DNA from: Hydractinia symbiolongicarpus
Lineage: Eukaryota > Cnidaria > Hydrozoa > Anthoathecata > Hydractiniidae
Direction: 5' to 3'
Length of the DNA stretch: 64,000 bases
Assembly: GCF_029227915.1 (NCBI RefSeq)
Contig: NC_079878.1
Location: 29,911,501-29,975,500 of the forward strand
Below, piece after piece: positions 61,232 through 64,000 of the stretch. The notes beneath the pieces are model-generated. The model was given only the letters and a program-made list of their open reading frames with translations. It was not told where the DNA came from and made no database searches. Position 1 is the first letter of the stretch; each line of letters starts with the position of its first letter. A program made the translations under genes and the position numbers.

Positions 61232-64000
61232 AAACCCGCCATTTCCCGTAAACCCCGGACTCGGCCCGTATAGTCGAATGTATACAAAGAAAGGACCCTG
61301 TGAGTAAACTCATTTCCAAAAGGATTTCTTAAATTATCTTTTCACCACTAAAACGCATGAGACTTGCAGTTTTCAAAAATGTTTTCATTTTTGATGAGAC
61401 GCTGAATAAAAGAAGTTTAATCGCCGGCAAACGAAAACCTGCCATTTCCCGTAAACCCCGGACTCAGCCCGTATAGTCGAATGTATACAAAGAAAGTACC
61501 CAGGGAGTTAAATCATTTCCCGAACGATTTTTTAAATTATTTTTTTCACCACTAAAACGCATGAGACTTGTAATTTTCAAAAATGTTTTCATTTTGATGA
61601 GACGCTTAATGAAAGAGGTTTAATCGCCGGCAAACGAAAACCCGCGATTTCCCGTAAATCCCGGGCTTGGCCCGTATAGTCGAATGTATACAAAGAAAGT
61701 ACCCTGTGAGTAAACTCATTTCCAGAACGATTTTTTAAATTATTTTTTCACCACTAAAACGCATGAGACTTGTAGTTTTCAGAAATGTTTTCATTTTTGA
61801 TGAGACGCTTAATGAAAGTGGTTTAATCGCCGGCAAACGAAAACCCGCGGGTTCCCGTAAATCCCGGGTTTGGCCCGTATAGTCAGAAGTATACAAAGAA
61901 AGTACCCAGGGAGTAAACTTATTTCCCGAACGATTTTTTAAATTATTTTTTCACCACTAAAACGCATGAGACTTGTAGTTTTCAAAAATGTTTTCATTTT
62001 TGATGAGACGCTGAATAAAAGAAGTTCAATCGCCGGCAAACGAAAACCCGCCATTTCCCGTGAACCCCGGACTCGGCCCGTATAGTCGAATGTATACAAA
62101 GAAAGGACCCTGTGAGTAAACTCATTTCCAAAACGATTTCTTAAATTATCTTTTCACTACTAAAACGCATGAGACTTGTAGTTTTCAAAAATGTTTTCAT
62201 TTTTGATGAGACGCTGAATAAAAGAAGTTTAATCGCCGGCAAACGAAAACCCGCCATTTCCCGTAAACCCCGGACTCAGCCCGTATAGTCGAATGTATAC
62301 AAAGAAAGTACCCAGGGAGTTAAATCATTTCCCGAACGATTTTTTAAATTATTTTTTTCACCACTAAAACGCATGAGACTTGTAATTTTCAAAAATGTTT
62401 TCATTTTGATGAGACGCTTAATGAAAGAGGTTTAATCGCCGGCAAACGAAAAACCGCGATTTCCCGTAAATCCCAGGCTTAGCCCGTATAGTCGAATGTA
62501 TACAAAGAAAGTACCCTGTGAGTAAACTCATTTCCAGAACGATTTTTTAAATTATTTTTTCACCACTAAAACGCATGAGACTTGTAGTTTTCAGAAATGT
62601 TTTCATTTTTGATGAGACGCTTAATGAAAGTGGTTTAATCGCCGGCAAACGAAAACCCGCGGGTTCCCGTAAATCCCGGGTTTGGCCCGTATAGTCGAAT
62701 GTATACAAAGAAAGTACCCTGTGAGTAAACTCATTTCATGAACGACTTTTTAAATTATTTTTTCACCACTAAAACGCACGAGAATTGTAGTTTTCAAAAA
62801 TGTTTTCATTTTTGATGAGACGCTGAATAAAAGAAGTTTAATCGCCCTCAAACGAAAACCCGCGACTTCCCGTAAATCCCGGACTCGGCCCGTAAAGTCA
62901 AAAGTATATAAAGAAAGTACCCAGGGAGTAAACTCATTTCCCGAACGATTTTTTAAATTATTTTTTTACCACTAAAACGCATGAGACTTGTAATTTTCAA
63001 AAATGTTTTCGTTTTGATGAGACGCTTAATGAAAGAGGTTTAATCGCCGGCAAACGAAAACCCGCGATTTCCCGTAAATCCCGGACTTGGCCCGTATAGT
63101 CGAATGTATACAAAGAAAGTACCCTGTGAGTAAACTCATTTCCAGAACGATTTTTTAAATTATTTTTTCACCACTAAAACGCATGAGAATTGTAGTTTTC
63201 AAAAATGTTTTCATTTTTGATGAGACGCTGAATAAAAGAAGTTTAATCGCCGGCAAACGAAAACCCGCGACTTTCCGTAAATCCCGGACTCGGCATGTAT
63301 AGTCAAAAGTATACAAAGAAAGTACCCAGGGTGTAAACTCATTTCCCGAACGATTTTTTAAATTATTATTTCACCACTAAAGCCCATGAGACTTGTAGTT
63401 TTTAAAAATATTTTCATTTTTGATGAGACGCTGAATAAAAGAAGTTTATTCGCCGGCAAACGAAAACCTGCGATTTCCCGTAAATCCTGGACTCGGCCCG
63501 TATAGTCAAAAGTATACAAAGAAAGTACCCAGGGTGTAAAGGCATTTCCCGAACGATTTTTTAAATTATTATTTCACCACTAAAGCCCATGAGACTTGTA
63601 GTTTTTAAAAATGTTTTCATTTTTGATGAGACGCTGAATAAAAGAAGTTTAATCGCCCTCAAACGAAAACCCGCGACTTCCCGTAAATCCCGGACTCGGC
63701 CCGTATAGTCAAAAGTATATAAAGAAAGTACCCAGGGAGTAAACTCATTTCCCGAACGATTTTTTAAATTATTTTTTCACCACTAAAACGCATGAGACTT
63801 GTAGTTTTCAAAAATGTTTTCATTTTTGATGAGACGCTGAATAAAAGAAGTTTAATCGCCGGCAAACGAAAACCCGCCATTTCCCGTAAACCCCGGACTC
63901 AGCCCGTATAGTCGAATGTATACAAAGAAAGGACCCTGTGAGTTAAATCATTTCTTGAACGATTTTTTAAATTATTTTTTTCACCACTAAAACGCATGAG
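61232..64000 (+). repeat. 12/18-monomer HOR, copy 3, two monomers deleted, open at right edge
   Basis: Matches copy 2 at +3,652 bp (58,501 and 62,153; 59,007 and 62,659), then at +3,246 bp ('cccgtaaagtc' near 59,645 and 62,891; 'ttcgttttgatg' at 59,762 and 63,008). The 406-bp shift is exactly two monomers, lost within a hybrid unit at 62,795-62,845. The final bases resemble 54,160-54,250, and the array runs off the window. Confidence 0.8.

Larger units (their letters stand above)
1..64000 (+). repeat. 203-bp tandem satellite array filling the window
   Basis: The same unit recurs head-to-tail from first to last base. The anchor 'cgcat' stands at 25, 228, 431, 634 and 837, exactly 203 bp apart, and the last one is at 63,993, giving about 315 units. 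Units are 202-204 bp. The difference lies mainly in the T-tract before 'caccac' and in one- or two-base losses in the GC-rich part. All units have the same orientation, and no insertion, inversion or unique spacer was seen. Strongly conserved stretches are 'gagacttgtag', 'tttaatcgccggcaaac' and 'aaagaaagtacc'. The strand given is arbitrary. Arrays of this size, purity and higher-order structure are known from eukaryotic centromeric and pericentromeric heterochromatin; that location is inferred. I do not recognise the satellite family. Confidence 0.98.

Noticed and set aside
1-64000. CRISPR array
   Set aside because: The repeated unit is the whole 203 bp with no short constant repeat alternating with unrelated spacers, and no cas gene is present.
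1-64000. Spacer subrepeats of ribosomal DNA
   Set aside because: No rRNA gene sequence interrupts the array in 64 kb, which would be unusual for an rDNA spacer.
1-64000. Telomeric or simple-sequence repeat
   Set aside because: No telomere-type hexamer or heptamer runs are present; the period is 203 bp.

Overview
The whole 64 kb window is one uninterrupted array of a tandem satellite repeat. The basic unit is about 203 bp. The anchor 'cgcat' (or a point variant of it) first occurs at 25 and last at 63,993, which fits about 315 head-to-tail units with a mean of about 203.1 bp. Every unit reads in the same direction. I see no unique sequence, gene, RNA gene, transposon, CRISPR array or non-satellite interruption. 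All open frames, mostly antisense and 60-272 codons long, are by-products of the repeat and are not annotated as genes.

This is eukaryotic heterochromatic DNA. Size, homogeneity and nested higher-order repeat (HOR) organisation are those expected of a centromeric or pericentromeric satellite, but no flanking gene or known satellite family is recognisable, so the species and chromosomal position cannot be given. A composite monomer is about 37% GC. It has a roughly 50-bp GC-rich island (about 64% GC, with gccggc, cccgcg and cccggg) inside AT-rich sequence (about 29% GC). It also holds a perfect 9-bp inverted repeat with a TTTT loop, and about 12 CpGs with no sign of CpG depletion.

Monomers differ at linked diagnostic sites, and blocks of distinct monomers are duplicated as larger units. 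From left to right: 1-7,292, a 17-monomer unit of 3,452 bp present twice plus a partial copy; 7,033-9,874, a 7-monomer unit of 1,421 bp twice; 10,590-12,597, a 5-monomer unit of about 1,015 bp twice; 12,791-13,805, a 3-monomer unit of 610 bp; 13,806-26,036, a patchwork marked by a 'ttgtatgtatct' variant, with 6- and 3-monomer duplications; 26,037-30,025, a 10-monomer unit of 2,031 bp; 32,620-40,867, a 19-monomer unit of 3,854 bp followed by a 5-monomer duplication of 1,014 bp; 40,890-43,331, a 6-monomer unit of 1,221 bp twice; 43,400-53,013, units marked by 'ggccatgag'; and 53,014-64,000, a 12-monomer unit of 2,435 bp with an 18-monomer (3,652 bp) extended form.

The window works as a record of satellite turnover. 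Local amplification by unequal exchange, always in whole-monomer steps, has repeatedly built multimers, and spacings of 5 and 6 monomers recur. At least one exchange breakpoint can be placed within about 50 bp (62,795-62,845). Coordinates of HOR boundaries were read by eye from diagnostic variants and are usually good to tens of bases.
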